Assembly (NCBI GenBank): GCA_937952235.1
Contig: CALFZM010000253.1
Span: 1 to 50,580 of the forward strand
Direction of reading: 5' to 3'
DNA length: 50,580 nucleotides
Source: an uncultured Opitutia bacterium
GTDB lineage: Bacteria > Verrucomicrobiota > Verrucomicrobiia > Opitutales > Opitutaceae
Shown: piece by piece, positions 50,554-50,580 of the stretch
Position numbering within the stretch: position 1 is the first letter of the stretch
Layout of the letters: the number at the start of each line of letters is the position of its first letter
Program-made: the position numbers and the translations under genes
The notes under the pieces: generated by a model
Seen by the model: only the letters and a program-made list of their open reading frames with translations
Told to the model about the DNA's origin: nothing
Databases searched by the model: none

Positions 50554-50580
50554 TTGCGGCCCCTCCGCCTCCCATCAACA

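Larger units (their letters stand above)
50233..50580 (+). repeat. 170-bp tandem repeat of receptor 3' end plus hairpin element
   Basis: Copy 1 runs 50233-50402, copy 2 50403-50572, and a third begins at 50573 and is cut by the window edge. Each unit contains the last 60 bp of the TonB receptor (INTYDPIGR to RYKF and the stop), then a family 1 hairpin, then a short spacer ending CCTCCC. The only difference I see between copies 1 and 2 is C at 50261 against G at 50431, which changes Leu to Val in the translated tail. The downstream units have no start codon and cannot be expressed alone. Confidence 0.92.

Noticed and set aside
50233..50580. A diversity-generating retroelement template/variable repeat at the receptor tail
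   Set aside because: Only one C/G difference, no adenine-specific changes and no reverse transcriptase nearby.

Overview
The window looks like a chromosomal contig from a high-GC, Gram-negative verrucomicrobial bacterium, most likely of the Opitutaceae. This rests on recalled family resemblance, not on a search. The supporting features are three large TonB-dependent receptors, a type I sulfatase, GTP-dependent PEP carboxykinase, many signal peptides, few recognisable Shine-Dalgarno sequences, and many dispersed hairpin repeats. I see no rRNA, tRNA, CRISPR array, transposase or phage gene. The right edge falls inside a tandem repeat, so it may be a contig end.

Layout. 0-6.4 kb (minus strand): asnS, then an Att-like operon of ABC ATPase, FtsX permease and secreted AttH/CrtC-like lipocalin. 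6.6-10.1 kb: a small lipoprotein, a DUF3309-like micro-protein, an SLC13-type transporter and a Blc-like lipocalin. 10.3-16.9 kb: a secreted sulfatase, a PhoD phosphatase and a TonB receptor, a plausible unit for harvesting sulfated or phosphorylated organic matter. 17.1-21.9 kb: a small secreted protein, then a tight operon of response regulator, periplasmic cupredoxin-like protein, histidine kinase and outer-membrane porin. 22.0-26.4 kb: an Asp/Gly-rich repeat protein, a SelA-like PLP enzyme divergent from an exported amidohydrolase, and a Tat-exported PIG-L deacetylase. 26.8-29.6 kb: ABC ATPase, FtsX permease and DUF3299 protein. 29.6-36.4 kb: a double-ACT protein, a CDF metal exporter, a second TonB receptor and pckG with a strong terminator. 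36.8-43.7 kb: three HDOD paralogues with a secreted unknown between them, then an ECF sigma factor, its apparently frameshifted membrane partner and an RDD membrane protein. 43.8-47.3 kb: purE, purK, and a MobA-like/XdhC pair. 47.5-50.3 kb: a third TonB receptor.

The most striking feature cuts across the genes. A dispersed element of about 60-85 bp, made of two hairpins, sits directly behind the stop codons of unrelated genes (six full copies plus a diverged cousin, plus one extra copy in the terminal tandem array). Its stems vary by compensatory changes, and its two loops stay C-rich (5') and G-rich (3'), so they could pair. This suggests an RNA-level 3'-end element. A second hairpin family has landed at the 5' end of the AttH-like gene and may encode part of its N terminus. 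At the right edge, the last 60 bp of the third TonB receptor plus its 3' hairpin are repeated in tandem with a 170-bp period.
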